Under the pieces are notes generated by a model, which ran no database searches, had not been told where the DNA came from, and saw nothing but the letters and a program-made list of their open reading frames with translations. Positions 12,970 to 26,089 of a stretch of 64,000 nucleotides of DNA are shown here, piece by piece. This DNA comes from Dirofilaria immitis (lineage: Eukaryota > Nematoda > Chromadorea > Rhabditida > Onchocercidae): assembly GCA_024305405.1 (NCBI GenBank), contig JAKNDB010000067.1:1258001-1322000 (forward strand). The letters run 5' to 3'. A program made the translations under genes and the position numbers. Position 1 is the first letter of the stretch, and every line of letters begins with the position of its first letter.

Positions 12970-15900
12970 ATGGATATAACCGGAGTGGAAACCATTCGGA
13001 AATCCACGATGTCTAATTCATCCACGCCTCAGCCATCTAGCGTGAAGTTTAATGGTTCAGATAACAGGTAAATATCATATTTGAATTGTCATCAAAAGTA
13101 TAACCATTTTTTAGCTACGTTGTAGTAAATGTCATACTACATTTTTAAAACTAGTTTAAAATATGAGAAGTATGATATATCAACGAATGATTTAATATAG
13201 AATTGAGCTAATGGGAGATGTGACGATGAAAATATGGTAAGAGATTGAATTAAAGAATCATAACTTAACAATTGAAATTACGGAAACTCAAGTAAAATCA
13301 AACTTTTCATGTAAATTTCCAAAATAAGGTAAAGAAAAAATGATTTAGAGATTTATATGATGAAAGCAGTTCACAAAAGTGCGTCGTTCCAATCGAGAAA
13401 TTCGGAAACCTAAATTTGATGATGAAATTGTTGATAGCGTTTCTACGGCTAAAATAGTGCAAAGAAAACGACCAAGCGCTGAAAGATCGCATCATTCTCC
13501 GGAAGCCGTAGATCGTTTTGTGGTACACTTTATAGTATTTTCTCAAAAATCATTTCATGATGATATTTAAGGAACGGACATCTTTTTAATCTTTTTTCCT
13601 TTTTGATCTGAAAACTACTTTTTCTACTGGGTTCTGAAAGAGAAAATAGGGAACTAGCATTGTTGGTAAGCTTAAATGATAATAAAGCATGCCTAATCAG
13701 ATTCCCTTGAAAATAACAGAGCAGTTTTCAAGTTTTTTAGTTGTTGTTTTCATTGCAGGAAAAAATCAGACTACGACTCGGGTGAAAATTGGAAAGAGAC
13801 ATTGGCGTTCCACCGAAACGAGCATTGGAGCTCCTGTTGAAGTTAAAAGCTTCAAGAAGTTCCCAGGAAAACCTGTTTGTCAGATGCAGTCTGTTGTTTT
13901 TACTGATAAAGTATGAATTTCAAATTCGGTCGAAATCGAAAATCCTGAAATTTTAGGCAGAAGTAAATCTTTTGCCAGAATCGTAAGAAAAATTCTAAAT
14001 AAGCATTTTCCAAAGATCTTGGGAGTCATAAATGTTAAAATTTGTACATTTAAATAATTTAGAAACGTAATGATTTGCTTGTATCTTTAGAAAAATGCTG
14101 TTAATACCCATGTATTAAAAAAAAAAAAAGAAGAAAAAATTTAAAGAAAAGACGTGAGCGATCAGCTAGTAAAGAAGCGCGAACAAAAGAATTAGCAACA
14201 TTAACATCACAAACAACAAATCTCGGTGCTGGTTTAAACGAATCATCGAAGAAATGGACTGCACTCGACGATGTTGCTCTGATAACAGCAGTAACTCGGG
14301 TTTGATATTGATTTCGTATCAACAGTAACTCTACTGCGGCATTAAACAATATTTCTCTGTCAATTGAAATTAAAACGCAAAAATTCTCTTATTATCTTAA
14401 AATCATTTAGCTGTTTAAGTTTCAATTTATCTTACGAAACAAAAATAGTTAATTATTAAAATTTTATCTACCAAATCTTTAGGTAAGCAGTCTTGCTGCT
14501 GTTCACGGAGCCGTTCGTTTTTCACGTCCTTTTACTCGGGCTGAGATTGAAGAAAGGTGGTATGAATTGCTATATGACGAGGTTTTTTTCCCGTGGAAAA
14601 AAAAGAAATATGAATACAATTCGATTAGGCATTTAGAAAAGAAAATAAATCAAAAATCACAAGTTTCAATGAACTTTATTGATTAACTAATGCAATCGTT
14701 CAGATTTCAAATGCAAGTGCTTTTAATGCCACTACTCTTAAGTTGTTCATTGTGTAGGCCATCCATAGTTTTCTCTTTATATTTTTCTCAAACTTGATTT
14801 ATCTTTCTTGTCGTATTTATTTTTTTACTTGCCTTGAAGTTTCATCAATAGTACACAGTGAATTGATTATGTCGGTTTAATCATTTCATCGCTAGATAGT
14901 TACTTGTTATTACTTTTTAGCCAAGCTGTCTTTGCACTGTTTTAGTTTTCTTTAGCATTACACATCCTATCGGATAATTCTAGTTATTCGCCAAATGTAA
15001 AATTAGGACTACGATGGAACGCGTCATTATTTTTCTTGATATTCACCTGGTACTCTTCATTAGTATGTTGTGCCCCACCATCCTACAATTGAATATTGAG
15101 CTGTATTTTAAACTTGCGTTATCCTGAATCCCAACAAATTTTGTCCGAAAAGATCATGAAATTAATTTATTTATAAGAATTATAAATATTTTTTGAAATG
15201 ATTTAGCGAAATATTCTATGACTTTGCTTAGAGCTTCTGTTTATGTAAGCTTATTTTTTATTTTGATACTTTTGCTGTGAACTTCGGCAAATTTTTTTAA
15301 TATGAATCGTAGTTATTAACAGTCAGTATTTATATTTTCAGACCGTCTCGAATATTGCGAAGAAGCGAATTGCAGATCTTTCTGTGGATACTATAAGTGC
15401 AGTGCAATCAAGAACGGTTTTTACTGTTCAGGAAGAAGAGCTACTATCGGCCATTCCGTCCACGACTGCTGGCAGTGACCTTGCAGTGTTTGAGCAGGTT
15501 GAAGATTATTTCCACTGATGATAAATACTTTTCGTTGGTTCTTTCTTGTCAAATTTTAATTGCTTAAACCTATTAAATTAATTCAGCATCATAGTCCAAA
15601 GTGCACACATCAGTATAAACATGAAAAAAATTAGACAGTAAGCAAGCAGAGAGGTTGAAGAAAAATTAACTACATTAGCTATGGCAATAATAAAGTCGGG
15701 AATAGAATTTAATAGTAATTTCTATAAAAATTATCCAAAAAAATTCGAAATCTTTTCAATTTGCAGGTACTGGGGCGAAATAAGGAAGCGTTTCATCATG
15801 CACGCACCGCATGTGTTCTGCAGCAACACTGGCTGGAAATGAAAAACTGGGATTTACTACAAGATCAAAAGAAGGCTAGCAATCGCGTCCTAGATTTTGC

Positions 15901-17356
15901 TGAAATCGAACAAAGCCTGGAATGGAATGGCGGTTGGGATCGACATATTAGTTTCGAAGAAACGCGTTTATGTAAAGCAGCGGTTCTGGCCGAACGTGCT
16001 TGGCTCGAATGGGAAAAAGTTATTTTTATTTTTCGTGCAGGAAATATCCGTATTTCAAATCTTTATTCCGCTTTTTTTTCTTCTTTTTCCTCGAGTCAAA
16101 ATAATGTCGAAGATAAAGGAACGAATGGTCTTTCAAATACATATTATTTCTGAACACAATATAGCACTTCCTTTTCAGTTGATGATTGTAGAAATCAGGC
16201 TTTTGAAGCTACGAATTATGATTGAAACTTTCGGAAGGAAAGCTTTCTAGATTACACTGCTATTTTGTGTTTGCTTTCTTTGCTCGGAATGGATGTTTCC
16301 AGGTACATGTTGAAGCTGTCAGTGGAATATCCGACGATTCACAAATGGGCGAAGGTGTTTGGGGTGTTTTGAAGGGGCGTGTGGTGCGCTACTTACTACG
16401 AGGCGAAACCATTCTAATGGGTCGCAATACACAGTTTCATAATGTACGTTAATATAATTACAACAAAGAAAAAATAAAGCAAAGTTTAATCTAAGTACAT
16501 CCATAGTTCTGTTTGATATAGCCTAATATCAGATCCGCTCAAGTCTAGAGCTGTTATTACTTATTTATGGTAATAAAAATAATGAATTTGAAAAAATGTT
16601 TATTTCTTGGAGTAGGAGCCAGAATTTGTACAAAGAAATACATTTTTGGTTGAGCATAGCTGCCTTAGTCATTTGTTATGCATCATCACTTTGAAAATAA
16701 GAAAAATGGTACAAAATAGAAAACCTGCACTCACTGATTATAAAATGCTAACCAGTTACATTATATTTGAAATGTATATAAATTATAAAACTTCAAATGA
16801 TTGGAAAAAAATGAATCATCTAATAATGTTGTAAGAAAAGGGATCATCTTGAATCGTACTTTAGTCAGTCTACTAAAAATATTAACAAAAAGGAAGAAAT
16901 TTCAGGACTGAAAGCTTGGCCGCTTCTACAAAAAAATCCAAATTGATGTTATGAATCAGTGGTTGAAGATTTGCCTATAAACCTTCGCATTTTCAGGTTG
17001 ATATTAATCTAGCTCTGGAAGGACCGGTTGCAACAGTCAGTCGAAAACAAGCCATTTTGCGAATAACACAGAATGAACAAACTAAAACAGTAGAAGTATT
17101 CTTATCTAATGTTGGAAAGCCTCCAATATACGTCGATGGTAAAACGCTGCTAAGTGGCGATAAAACCAGATTATTTAGCAATGGGCTGATAGAAATCGCT
17201 CAAATACGCCTTCAGCTTTTCATTGCTGTACCGAGCATTAATAATGGTGAAAACAGCAATAGCAACAACCAACAAATTGGAACCAAACTAGCACCGACTG
17301 AACAACAATCGTTTAAAACATCACCCATTGTACTACCACAGCCTTTAGCGTTCTAA
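12970..17356 (+). CDS. MCRS1: Microspherule protein 1 (MCRS_N plus FHA domain)
   Basis: Nuclear protein of NSL/INO80-type chromatin complexes. Exons: 12970-13067, 13370-13514, 13759-13910, 14091-14299, 14483-14581, 15342-15497, 15767-16018, 16303-16443, 16997-17356. From 14483 on every junction is in phase. Diagnostic pieces: [36 protein letters not shown] followed by [15 protein letters not shown] and [13 protein letters not shown] (MCRS_N); [37 protein letters not shown]; and the FHA core [11 protein letters not shown] with [16 protein letters not shown]. The C-terminal tail is Asn/Gln-rich. A 13-A run (14117-14129) must be read with a -1 step to stay in frame. At the 5' end the donor at 13068 is phase 2 but the next exon is phase 0, so a micro-exon (perhaps 13201-13236) or another indel is unresolved. 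Confidence 0.9.
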
Positions 17357-17865
17357 GTATCGTATCCGTGGACTAACTTGCTATGTATTTGATATAGTTG
17401 CGAAAGATTCTGCTGGTAGCCTGGAAGCATTTCATTTCCAATTGATTTTTGAAGTTTTGAAAGTTAAATAACGCTTTTATGGTCCTATAAAAGTAATTTC
17501 AAGAGCATTTGTGATTGATTTTATATACAAGCAGAAAAAAAAAGATTTTACCTTTGCGTTTGCGCTTTTACTACAGCGAGAGAATCAGAACTGAGCTGTT
17601 TTGGAAGTGAAATATGGGAATTATCATCACGACTTATTTTATGCTGTTTGACCGTAGCTGGTATCTTCCTCTGATTACCCACATTAAATACGAAATTTCG
17701 CCAACCAAGACGTCTTGAGCCCTACAAAACACTCTTATGGACATCAAATTAATTTTGAAACATCCAAACATAATCGAAATTGAAATAAATGAATTTAGAA
17801 GATAATTTGTAATATATTAATGCAGAGATCACATTAGACGCCAGTATCATTTAATTTTACAAGAA
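17357..17865. other. Convergent 3' flanks of MCRS1 and the RGS gene
   Basis: Spacer between two facing stop codons. No exon seen; both 3' UTRs probably lie here. Confidence 0.6.
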
Positions 17866-20800
17866 TTACTTGTTGCTGAGCTGCCGAAAGTACTCCCTGT
17901 AGATTTGGGAGCGTAAAAATCGTGGATACGAATCTTTGCTCATCAAAGTGAATATGTGCTCCTCAGCTGGAGAAAATGCATGCCGTCTGGCCACTGACTT
18001 ATCCTCCAGCGATTTCATCGTAATTTCTAGCGTACGTGAATCGACGTTTACCTGGAAATAAAATCTCATGCCGTTCTTGATAACTCTTCATCCACAACCT
18101 AAATATGTAACAGTCACTTGATCGAGAATTTTACTCATAAAGATGAATCTGAATTGAATGAGTTCTGTTTTTAGAGGTTCTGCACACTGAGAATATTACT
18201 TGCCATGAATACAAAAAAATGTTAAGCACCTCATGAATCGATGTCATTGATGGAGTGCAAGAAAATGAAACTACGGAAACTAAGTGTTTACTTGGGAATC
18301 ATAAAACAAAATTCTAATTTCAACCAGTTCTGGTACTTGGAAGATATCGGGAAATGTACCTGACAAGGAGCACCGGATGCTAAAAATTCTTCATAAATAT
18401 GATGCGCTTTCTTTTCTACTTGTTCATTAGCAGAAAATTTCAAATCTTGGATAGCCATCCAAAATCGTATGTTTTCAGAGGAAAACTCGCTTTCTAGGAA
18501 TGTTTCAAGAACTTGTCGCCCGATGGGATCACGAACGAGTTCTTGTACCGAAAGGCCCCACCGTTTAACCCGTCGTTCAGTCGGTACTTCCACCCTATAA
18601 GAATCTTTCACAAAAAAGTTTTTTTAAATTTGACAGAAGAAATTTTTCTACCATTTACTTTCACTTTAAAAGAATCCATTAATAAGCAATCTCTAAACCT
18701 ACAGATTTAACACCTTTATTATGAGAACAATAAATCATTTTTTATTTTCGTCTCATTGATTAGTGAATAATTCCTATTTCATTTTTTTATTTTAGCTATG
18801 AAGAAATAATATGTATGGAATATATAATAATAGAGCAAACGTGAAATTATTTTTCACTGAAAGATGCAGCGGCAGAACTTACGAGTCAGTATTTAACACC
18901 CATAAATTAGTGTCATCAGATATCCACGGATTACTAGGTTGTGGAGTAGATATAAAGGGATCATAATCATGGAATTGTTCGCACCAAGATACCATCCTAA
19001 ATTTAATTTTATAGTATCATTTTATATTTATTTTCAATACTTTTTCATTATTAACGGTAAAACAAAAAAATTGTTTAATACCGGTATTTTATAAAACTCA
19101 ATGTAATCTATTCTTTTTTGTGAAGTAAAAGAATTTCATTTTTTTCTATGCGTTTTTCTTCTTATGAAAAAAAAGTACAGAGCTAAGAAAGATACAGTAA
19201 AACTCCTACGTTTCACTTGCTTTCATAGCCTTCAGCCATGGTTTCGTTTTCAAAGTGAATTTTAATCGTTCCAGTTCTCTCTGGTAAACAGCAGCAGTAC
19301 GCTTTCGTAATTTTTTTCTCTCTTCTGGAATTGTGTGAGTTTCAAAAATACAGTGCTGAATGAGTGTTACACTACAGGAGACAGACTTCGATATACTCAG
19401 TGTCCGAAAATAGATTTCGAACTACTTTTCCACTATCGAAATTGAAATATTATTACAACTGTAATTTTAACCTTATATTGCCAACCTTACTATTATCGTA
19501 ATTTTAAGCCTACTGTTGTTAGATCGCAAATATTAAGCCAAAGCTTCGGTTTATTGCTCGATGAAGTGTCTTTGCATCCGAAATACTTTCAAATCAAATC
19601 CTAGAATAACACTTTCCAATTCTTTTCTTAAATTTTTGAATGAAATCGTAACCTGAATGTGTTGCTCGAGGCAATTTGCTTGTCCAGGTCTTCGAGTTCT
19701 CCAAAATGCCCTTTCTTCACTATCATATACAACTTTATCACTCTTTTTCTTTTCCTGTAAACATATTCTTTGCAACTAAATCGATCCGGAAACTAACAAT
19801 CATCAGAGGATTGATGAAAGCTCAATAACTTCATTATTAAAGTGATAACTACTGTTTTATTTATTGAGCAAATTACAATATGATCAATATCGATATCATT
19901 ATTAATAATACTGACATGATAGCTGATATAACAATGTAAATTAAAATTAAAACGTATTTAATAATTCATCCAGCGAGCTAGTAACATTTAAATTTAGTAA
20001 TCAATAATTAGCTAATAAAGCTTAAAAACACAGCTAATGTCATGAAATGACAAACCTTCTGAATCTTCAGCTGAATTTCCGCTTGAACAGTAATAAAATC
20101 CCACATATGACCAAGAAGCTCGAGAAGTTTATTGTACGCGTCAACTTCATCTTCTTCAAGGCCATGTTTCTGCTCATTTCGCATCAGTCGTTTATTAAGA
20201 TAGATTGCTGAAAATAAAACCAATATTTCCATTCATTTTAATGTATCGAAAACATTTCACATCAAGAGCGTAGCATTTCATAAAAGAATGAAAGCACTTT
20301 TTCTACCTATCTTATAAAGATTTCATTTCTTAATAGAAATTTCTCCTTAATCACAACATTCGCAAAAAAAGATAGAATTCTAAAAGCAAGAAAGTAAAAT
20401 ATTAAGTGAGATTTAACACAATTCATTATTAAACAGAAATGTGATCGATATCAATTATTGATCTTCAATAATTAATAAAAATCTTACCATATTCTACATT
20501 ATCGGTTTGAGTGGCATGTGAGGGCCAGAAATATGGCAGTTGCAGTCTATATAATGTATTATCGTCCTTAATGAGTAGTGAATGTTCAATCACAGGAAAT
20601 ATATAACCGTGCTGAAGAAGTAAAGTTGCCAAGTGCAATGCATCCGCGAGATCATCAAAAGTCATCAATTCCTGCAATTTCTCGATTCGTATTTTTGACG
20701 AATAATAAGAAAAAATCATGATATAAAAATAAACTTATTTCTGCCCTCTTTTCACTGCAAGCTGTAGCTTACATTGGAAAAGAAAGGCGGAAGAGGATGG

Positions 20801-22872
20801 GAAGACAAATTTTGAGAGCGCAAAAGCTCTCTTTGCATTTTATTATATCACTCAGGAACATTAGACTGAGGATCATGCATTTCTCTCAGCTTTAATAGCG
20901 AGACAGCACACCATATATGGAATTTCTGAAAGAGGATCAGGCTAAAAAGCTTAACTGGTAAGCTATCTCATGAAATAGTTAAATTATTTCAACTTAATTA
21001 ATACATGTATTCATTTTTAAAAATCTTCTCAAAATGATATACGAGAATTCAAAAAGATATGGTCTTAACAGGTATTATATAGCCCAATTTTCTTCGAATC
21101 GTTAATTAAATGAAAAAGCAAACCTGTAAAAATGCAACAAGAGTTTGGCCGGTAAGAGCTTGTGGTACAGCCACTCGAAAATATTTAAGCGTTTTGAGCG
21201 GAGCTGATTGAGCGATTTTCATAGATAATGAATCGAGCTGAAAATATATTAATTAGTGAAGAACTATTTTATCAAACTATCAGCCTAGTTACTTAATCTT
21301 TTACCATATCAAAATTTTTCACTAGAAAAGATATAACATTTGAAACTTATAAAAAAAGATTCAGCTTGAAGTACTATTTATCAAATGTTACAATTCATCA
21401 AAAATTAAGAATCATTCAGCTAACATATTGAATGACTACCTTTGTAATACTACAAATTAACTGTGCTCAGGATATATCGCACGTATACTATTTGCATATA
21501 AATTTGTTGAGTAGATATTGCTTTTACAAATATCTATTTTATAGCATTAATTCCGAAATATTTAAAGCTCTCAAAATAATAAGCATTTTTTCTCAATTGT
21601 TTTCAAAATCTATATATCTTTTTTCCTATCCATAATTTAATTATGAAAAAAAAGGAACACATTGTTATTAAATTCTATCTCTTTTGAACAATGAATTCGA
21701 TCAATTATTACTGTATTTCCTGTTACTTTTCGATTTTTCTTCTTAAGTTTTCAAATCTTAGATTTGTAAAAACGATTCATTTTCACAAAAAAATTTAAAA
21801 AAACTTTTAGAGTGATTTAAATCTTCGATTTATCGAAATCTATAAAACACTACTACATCAATGACTGATTGATTGCTTGTCAACACTTCATACATTATAA
21901 AACGAAAACTTTCAATCTCCCTCAAACAAGAGATTTTTGAACTTTCACCTTTCTTTACATAGTGTATTTTTATGTATTATAATTATGTTACATAATAAAG
22001 TTATTATTATAAAATAATTATTTTAGAAAAATGAGTTTTATAAAATGGATAAATAAAGGTACGAATTATTCTCCCATAACATACAGAAAGAAATAAGCAA
22101 TGATAATGAAAGAATTTTGAATGTGTTCACAGATAATTGCATTATATTCTTATTTTACTAAAAGATACTTTACACAAAACTGAATTCTATCTAGTAAACT
22201 TGAGTATATATTCTATAATATATGTCTAATCTATTTTGGATAGTTAGTTTATTAGAAAGATTGTAGAATATAATCTTTGAATATCTAATAATTATAAAAA
22301 TTATAGAAGAACAATCACTGATATCGTTATTTCAAAGTTAAATGAAATTTTAATCAATATATGTTGCCTTTTATGGAAAAACTTTAGAAATATACAACTT
22401 GTTGAAATAGCAATAAAGAAGATATAAGTTAATGAAAAGATTGAAATGATAATAAATTGCATAATTAGTAAAGTATTTAAAAAGTTAGAACATTGAAAAT
22501 GAATAAAACAAAAAATAAAAAGTATAAATTAAAAAGTTAAAATCGATGACTACATTAACCTTTCACTTATAAGTTTACATTTTCTCATTTCATTAATATT
22601 TCCAATATTATAAATAATACTAAACCTATAAAAATAATTCGATAGCAATTTATGAGAAAAAAAAGCGAATGAGAAAGTATATCAGTTTTGGTAGATTTAA
22701 ATAGTCTGATAGATTCAAGCATCACGTATTGCATTTGAATGAAATGATAAAAGAGGCAACAGTAAGCGGTACAATCAAAATGACTAAAACAAACGTAACA
22801 GATATTCTAAAATTTTAACTGAAAATAAAAACAATAATAAAAATGAACCTTAGCAAGAGTGTAGGCAGCCAT
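17866..22872 (-). CDS. eat-16: R7-family RGS protein, EAT-16-like (DEP, GGL, RGS)
   Basis: GTPase-activating protein for G-alpha subunits, working with a G-beta-5 partner bound by its GGL domain. Exons in - order: 22872-22849 (MAAYTLAK), 21237-21124, 20671-20488, 20207-20056, 19754-19653, 19355-19210, 18996-18883, 18594-18360, 18051-17866 (TAA); every phase matches. Domain order: DEP, including LADALHLATLLLQHGYIFPV and YRLQLPYFWPS; the R7 linker with SEERAFWRTRRP; GGL with VYQRELERLKFTLK and the Pro-rich end STPQPSNPWISDD; then RGS with VKRWGLSVQELVRDPIGR, FLESEFSSENIRFWMAIQDL and SKDSYPRFLRS. It is about 432 residues and ends just after RGS. The divergent N-terminus and the NVDSRTLEIT segment fit EAT-16 better than EGL-10; that choice is inference, family membership is clear. 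No frame lesion was seen. Confidence 0.92.
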
Positions 22873-23460
22873 TCGTAAAAAGACTTCTCTTTGAAGAGAA
22901 TATCAATACGTGTCGTTTGACGTTAGGTTACGTTAGAATCTAATGTTGATAAATTATGGGTATCAGAAATAACAGTAGAAGTAAATATTTTAGCATATTC
23001 CTGATATCATCAAAATTTTAATCGATGCAGATGTGTGTATACACGAAAATCACCAGAATAAAAGACTTATGCGCAAGATAGCAATGAATACGATAAAACG
23101 CAACGATGAATCCTCATGATTATAACTAAATCATATCGCTTATCATTCTCGTCCTTCGGCTTATAACATTGATATTTCATACTGCAATATGTGAATTATT
23201 ATTGATAAATTTAATCATGACATTAGCAACTATTCCTATTGATAATGACGGAAGAATAAATAACAATAATTATTGCAGTGATAAGAATAGGATGATGTTA
23301 GTGATATGATTACGGGAAAAAGAAAACAACAACAACAATAACAGTTACTAAACATAACAGTAATAATGTGATAGCTAAATAAGACTACACAATTAGAAAA
23401 GATGACAATTTGCTACTAGAATGAAGTAAACTTCACCAATCTGTCACTTGTATGTCAGTT
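22873..23460. other. Upstream region of the RGS gene
   Basis: The 5' flank of the - strand RGS gene. Moderately AT-rich, with short AACAACAACAATAACA words near 23326. No gene seen. Confidence 0.5.
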
Positions 23461-23738
23461 AGTAACACATACACACACACACACACACACATACACACAC
23501 ATACATATATACACATACACACAGACAAAAATATGTATGTGTGTAACTATCACATATCTATATGACTGTGTATATAGGCTCTCATGTCCCAATAGTAAGC
23601 AAACTGGGAGAAGCAGAAAGCAACACTAGGCTACTGCCACCAATCAATAAGTTCACCTTGAGACAATGGTCCCCTAAAAACACACATACTACGTACATAC
23701 ATATATGCGTACATACATACATACATATATACACACAT

Positions 23739-23783
<45 letters not shown>

Positions 23784-24000
23784 ATACACACAAATAATGA
23801 AAGGTTGTGCAAGCATAGTTTGAATGATTCTCATAACACAACAAACTGTTTATTCGTGTGTATGTGTATGTGTATGTGTGTGTATGTATATGTGTATGCA
23901 TATGTGTATGTGCATGTGTATGTACATATATGTAATGTATGTGTGTGTGTGTGTGTGTGTGTGCGTGTATATATATATATGTATGCGTTTCAAACAGAAA
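23461..24000. repeat. CA-rich and TG-rich microsatellites in opposed order
   Basis: Strand-switched dinucleotide tracts. Perfect or near-perfect CA tracts lie at about 23470-23490 and 23740-23779, the second preceded by CATA repeats (23690-23735). About 75 bases later comes a long TG/TATG tract (23855-23984) ending in TATATATATAT. The open frames through this block (runs of His/Thr or Val/Cys) are products of the repeats and not genes. Confidence 0.92.
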
Positions 24001-24358
24001 GTATTTTAAGCAGATGAATGTTAAAAATCATATATGTATATTTGAAGCAAGCGTGTATGTGCATGTTTACATACGAATACAGACGAGTATCGTTGGATGC
24101 ATTACGTGTAAATTTTAAATTTTAATCCATCATAGATAAGGATAAGTTGAAAATGATTGAAATGATTCAGTATGACCTGTATTTTATCCTTCATGCAAAA
24201 GGTCATATATCGTTTATATGTATATGTCTGCTATACTTTTTATTAAATAGCCAGTATTACATCTAAGTTAACGTCATCGACAAACAATCCTATTATTGCC
24301 ATTATTTTTCAGCATAGTTATGTCGTACTACGCAATCGATCATCGAGTAATGTTGGCT
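24001..24358. other. Spacer between microsatellite and minisatellite
   Basis: No gene. A possible acceptor (TTTTTCAG at 24305-24312) precedes the minisatellite on the + strand but leads into no recognisable coding sequence. Confidence 0.4.
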
Positions 24359-24529
24359 GTTGCTTCTGCTTCTGTTTTTGTTGCTTCTGCTTCTGCTTTT
24401 GTTGCTTCTGCTTTTGCTTTTGTTGCTTCTGCTTCTGCTTTTGTTGCTTCTGCTTCTGCTTTTGTTGCTTCTGCTTCTGCTTTTGTTGCTACTGCTACTG
24501 CTACTGATGCTGCTTCTGCTGTTGCTGTC
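24359..24529. repeat. 21-bp minisatellite, open on both strands
   Basis: Six consecutive 21-bp units starting at 24359, 24380, 24401, 24422, 24443 and 24464 (pattern GTTGCTTCTGCTTCTGCTTT plus T), then a degenerate tail of GCTACT/GCTGTT triplets to about 24529. The period is a multiple of three, so frames stay open: + gives VASASAF repeats and - gives ATKAEAE repeats. Units differ by one or two transitions. The flanking + frame (24296-24595) and - frame (24340-24573) are both open, but neither has a recognisable domain or clear splice context, so I call a repeat and not a gene. Confidence 0.85.
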
Positions 24530-24800
24530 TTGTTATTGAGGACGTATTCATTCATATGTTTGTTGGCTAACAAGTCATGTCATAATGATGTGTGATGTAG
24601 AGAAAGTGGACATCAAATTTCTAATTAGAAAAGTGTAGTAGTGCTAATTTATAAGACATACCTATGATTCAATTATAGCCCAAATGTTATGCTTTAAAAT
24701 TCTTTTTAGTTTTTTTCTTCGAATCAAAAACAAGCATAAAGAAAAAATAAGCCATCGATTTGTCTACAAAAAAATTTTTAAGTTTATAGCTTAATAAAGA

Positions 24801-25044
24801 AATTTTGAATCATCACATTAACAGATCAATCATATATTCTGTAGATTCAGAATGTTTGAATATCGAACTATCGTCACATTTATATAATGGCACTGCTTGT
24901 AACAGAGAAGATAGAATTGACTTTTTTGAATCATCACATTAACAAATCAATCATGTATTCTGTAGATTCAGAATGTTTGAATATCGAACTATCGTCACAT
25001 TTATATAATGGCACTGCTTGTAACAGAGAAGATAGAATCGACTT
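24801..25044. repeat. 121-bp tandem duplication
   Basis: Two head-to-tail copies with a 121-bp period (24803-24923 and 24924-25044). They begin TTTTGAATCATCACATTAAC and end near GAAGATAGAAT(T/C)GACTT. They differ at only a few positions (for example ACAGATC/ACAAATC and CATATATT/CATGTATT), so the duplication is recent. No coding content recognised. Confidence 0.9.
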
Positions 25045-26089
25045 GCATATACACAAATTTCAATTTCAATTACATTTCATCTACTTTATTTTTAATTGAT
25101 GCAGTCGCTTGCAATGCTAATATCTTTCTAAATTACTTGTGACCAAACTATTGATTCATAATTATTTCAAAAAAAAAAAAAGTTATAATAGCTTTCAGAA
25201 ATAACAATGTTTTTAAGCATCTATAGAAAGGGAGCAAATTTACGATAATATAAACTGAAAATAAAAAGAAAAATGATTAGATCAGTTGCATTATCTTTTA
25301 TCTTTTTATGAATTGTATCATTTATTATTAATTTCCTTTGCTTAGATAGATAAATGATATTATCATAATTCTACTAATACGCAAGAATGATAAATTAACA
25401 CACATCAAACTTTTGAAAATATATTCTAAAAAGCAAGAAATTCTGCGTTACGAAATGATTTGCTTATATTCTTGCATGTTTTGCAAATAGAAGTTCATTT
25501 TTATAAATTGTCATTTTAATTTTGTCCTATGATAAAATTCAATGATCTTTGAATTCTAATTGCAATATTTCAATCATATAAAATAATCACATGTGTTTTG
25601 CTATTTGTCAAAGTTTCAAATTCTCTGTCTTAAAAATTTATCCTAGTTGCTCAATGATTTTTTTGAGCTTTTCATCTTAAAAGCAGTTTGAAAGATGAAA
25701 ATCGTTTTACAACGGAATAGTATTCCATATATGATTATTGTTAAGAAAAACATAGATTTGAGTTTAAAATATGAAACAGAAAATTTAAGTAGAAATGTTA
25801 GAAATGCTTTGGAGTTCATAGTCATCATATTCCTTTTTTGAAAAAGGCCTTATGTTTGATAATGAAATTACTCGAATATGAAAATTTTTGACGTACATAT
25901 GATAAGAAAATCGTTATATATGCATTTTATCACAATAATCGAAATATTTATCATATAAATTATGTTAATCAGGATATTTGTATTAATTAAATATTTCGTT
26001 ATGATCAAGTAATTTTATAATATAAAATTGTTTTCATGTTCCCTATCAAAAATTCAATTCTTAAAAGGTCAATCTGGTAATTGTTGAAA
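25045..26089. other. AT-rich spacer upstream of the BEL/Pao relic
   Basis: No exon or element recognised. It may include older, unrecognisable parts of the retroelement. Confidence 0.4.

Noticed and set aside
23562..24017. 151-codon + frame and several - frames rich in Thr/His or Val/Cys
   Set aside because: They are translations of CA and TG microsatellites with no splice or domain support.
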